From contig JBFLZY010000065.1 in assembly GCA_040755975.1 (NCBI GenBank), positions 1 to 15,406 on the forward strand: a stretch of 15,406 bases of DNA. The letters are read 5' to 3'. The stretch comes from JAIMBK01 sp040755975 (GTDB taxonomy: Bacteria > Bacillota > Desulfotomaculia > Desulfotomaculales > Nap2-2B). Made by a program: the position numbers and the translations under genes. The notes under the pieces were generated by a model. That model saw only the letters and a program-made list of their open reading frames with translations, was not told the DNA's origin and made no database searches. Below are positions 14,519 to 15,406 of this stretch, piece after piece. Numbering within the stretch: position 1 is the stretch's first letter; each line of letters begins with the position of its first letter.

Positions 14519-14887
14519 ATGTTGTTTTCAATTGAATCCCAATCATATATTCGAGATATTCCCCACCGTAAGGAATTTGAGATTTGGAGGAGTCGTCTTA
14601 CTGATGAGGAGTATCAAGCAATAGTTGACGAGCTCAATAACCGAATTGAGAGTGGAGAAATTCATACTTCCAGTTGGATTCCGGGGTCGGATTGGACCGG
14701 TACGGTATTTCAGCCGATTTACGAGAAGGCTTGCAGGTATGATAAGGAAGCTGCAGCGAAGTTTTTTGGGCTAATCGTGTGGGCTGTATTGCTTGAGCAT
14801 GATGATGTATGGGCATTTGGCCGTTATGAAAAAGATGGTGTTTCAATCGAAGGACTCACGTATTTCAAGCTAAGCCGAATTCCTTGA
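14519..14887 (+). CDS. Conserved-looking 122-aa protein of unknown function
   Basis: A soluble, acidic, compact protein with many aromatic residues. Its centre (residues about 50-105) has the highly patterned text HTSSWIPGSDWTGTVFQPIY followed by AAKFFGLIVWAVLLEHDDVWAFGRYEKDG. From memory this pattern recurs in small hypothetical proteins of many bacteria, but I cannot name the family or a function. The true start is the ATG at 14519: GGAGAGGAG (14502-14510) is well spaced, and a promoter lies about 70 bp upstream. The next gene starts 22 nt after the stop, so the two form a bicistron. Toxin/immunity or defence accessory roles are possible but nothing in the sequence proves them. Confidence 0.75.
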   Translation: MLFSIESQSYIRDIPHRKEFEIWRSRLTDEEYQAIVDELNNRIESGEIHTSSWIPGSDWTGTVFQPIYEKACRYDKEAAAKFFGLIVWAVLLEHDDVWAFGRYEKDGVSIEGLTYFKLSRIP

Positions 14888-14909
14888 TTACAAACATGGG
14901 GTGATACAA

Positions 14910-15236
14910 ATGGAAAATATGGAAAATAACGATGCTTTGGAGAAATTGTTTCACAAAGCCATGATTTCTGTTTATGAAAAAGCACTAAAAGAATGCGGCT
15001 ATAAAGCCACATATTTCCTTCGTATGGTTAACGAGCTAGGTGGAGTTCGAGCCGCAAAAAGATTATTGTCTAACCCAAATATTCAGTATGGCTTTGAAAA
15101 ACTGTGGGAATGTGGTAGGCTTGACCTAACGGTGGAATATCTTGTCCTTCGACCAGAATGGAAAGGGCTTTTTACCGAAGAAGAAAAAAATATAGCGAGA
15201 AATAGGTTAAAAGAGTATGGATTTAACCAGGAATAG
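14910..15236 (+). CDS. Conserved-looking 108-aa helical protein of unknown function
   Basis: A small helical protein. It has an N-terminal helix (EKLFHKAMISVYEKALKECGY), a glycine turn (NELGGVRAAKRLLSN), then GFEKLWECGRLDLTVEYLVL and a C-terminal segment (LFTEEEKNIARNRLKEYGF). From memory the GRLDLTVE ... LFTEEE ... ARxRLxxYG pattern recurs in orphan proteins across bacteria, often in variable regions; I know no assigned function. I choose ATG 14910, preceded by GGGGTGAT; GTG 14901 overlaps that site, and ATG 14919 is a second possibility. It is 22 nt behind the 122-aa gene and probably cotranscribed and translated with it. Confidence 0.75.
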   Translation: MENMENNDALEKLFHKAMISVYEKALKECGYKATYFLRMVNELGGVRAAKRLLSNPNIQYGFEKLWECGRLDLTVEYLVLRPEWKGLFTEEEKNIARNRLKEYGFNQE

Positions 15237-15278
15237 TAGAATAAGAAACTTTTCAGGGAGGCGTAACAACCTATTACA

Positions 15279-15406
15279 GGAGACTGTCGAAAAACCCCCT
15301 GTTTATGTTTACCAATAAATAACACCCAATAGTATTTAGTTATGATCTAACATGAGCCAACAAAAACAAGAGATATTTTATTAAAAAGAAGGAATATAAC
15401 CATTTA
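15279..15406 (+). mobile_element. Probable left end of an insertion sequence, cut by the window
   Basis: GGAGACTGTCGAAAAACCCC at 15279-15298 resembles the terminal inverted repeats of IS1182-like elements (GAGACTGTCGAAAAA type), recalled from memory. The ~100 bp that follow are AT-rich and non-coding, as expected for an IS leader. They end with a ribosome binding site (AAGAAGGA, 15386-15393) pointing to a start codon at or just beyond 15406. The transposase itself and the other end are outside the window, so the call rests on the end sequence and layout. Confidence 0.4.

Noticed and set aside
1..15406. CRISPR array, tRNA and rRNA genes
   Set aside because: No regularly spaced repeats, tRNA-like cloverleaf or rRNA segments were seen on either strand.

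Overview
The window looks like chromosome of a spore-forming, Clostridia-type Firmicute, perhaps Peptococcaceae/Desulfotomaculum-like. The evidence is strong AGGAGG-type ribosome binding sites, GTG/TTG starts, a YtaF-type sporulation membrane protein, a DacF-like carboxypeptidase, a CtpA-type protease with a Firmicute copper-amine-oxidase-like tail, and moderately GC-rich core genes. The lineage is inferred from gene content only.

Left part (1-3966), all on the minus strand. In transcription order: a secreted S41 processing protease, a ~404-aa protein of unknown function with a C-terminal helix-turn-helix, a DedA membrane protein, and the N-terminal part of a D-Ala-D-Ala carboxypeptidase that runs off the left edge. 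This reads as an envelope-maintenance cluster. The carboxypeptidase ribosome binding site lies inside a perfect 12-bp inverted repeat.

Middle (4124-10125), all on the plus strand: polA (DNA polymerase I with a degenerate proofreading site), mutM/fpg (8-oxoguanine glycosylase), ytaF, a membrane-anchored lytic transglycosylase, and an ADP-ribosylglycohydrolase. polA and mutM form a repair pair. The ytaF ribosome binding site is also inside a perfect inverted repeat (10 bp).

Non-coding stretch (10126-11773): about 1.65 kb without a convincing intact gene. It holds a terminator-like hairpin, a Cys-rich ORF of doubtful status on the minus strand, and an unusually dense set of inverted repeats. 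The most striking is a ~177-nt nested hairpin (10784-10960) with about 39 base pairs in four co-linear helices. A 20-bp hairpin and a run of 10-bp palindromes follow. No known RNA family was recognised.

Right part (11774-15406): AT-richer and accessory in character. It holds a ParA-type ATPase broken by a one-base frameshift, a 192-aa partner of unknown function, an HNH endonuclease with an unassigned C-terminal domain, two small conserved-looking orphan proteins, and what looks like one end of an insertion sequence at the right edge. The sharp composition change near 11660 and the IS-like end suggest a horizontally acquired, partly decayed island next to core genes. The best candidates for something undescribed are the structured non-coding block and the HNH/orphan genes.
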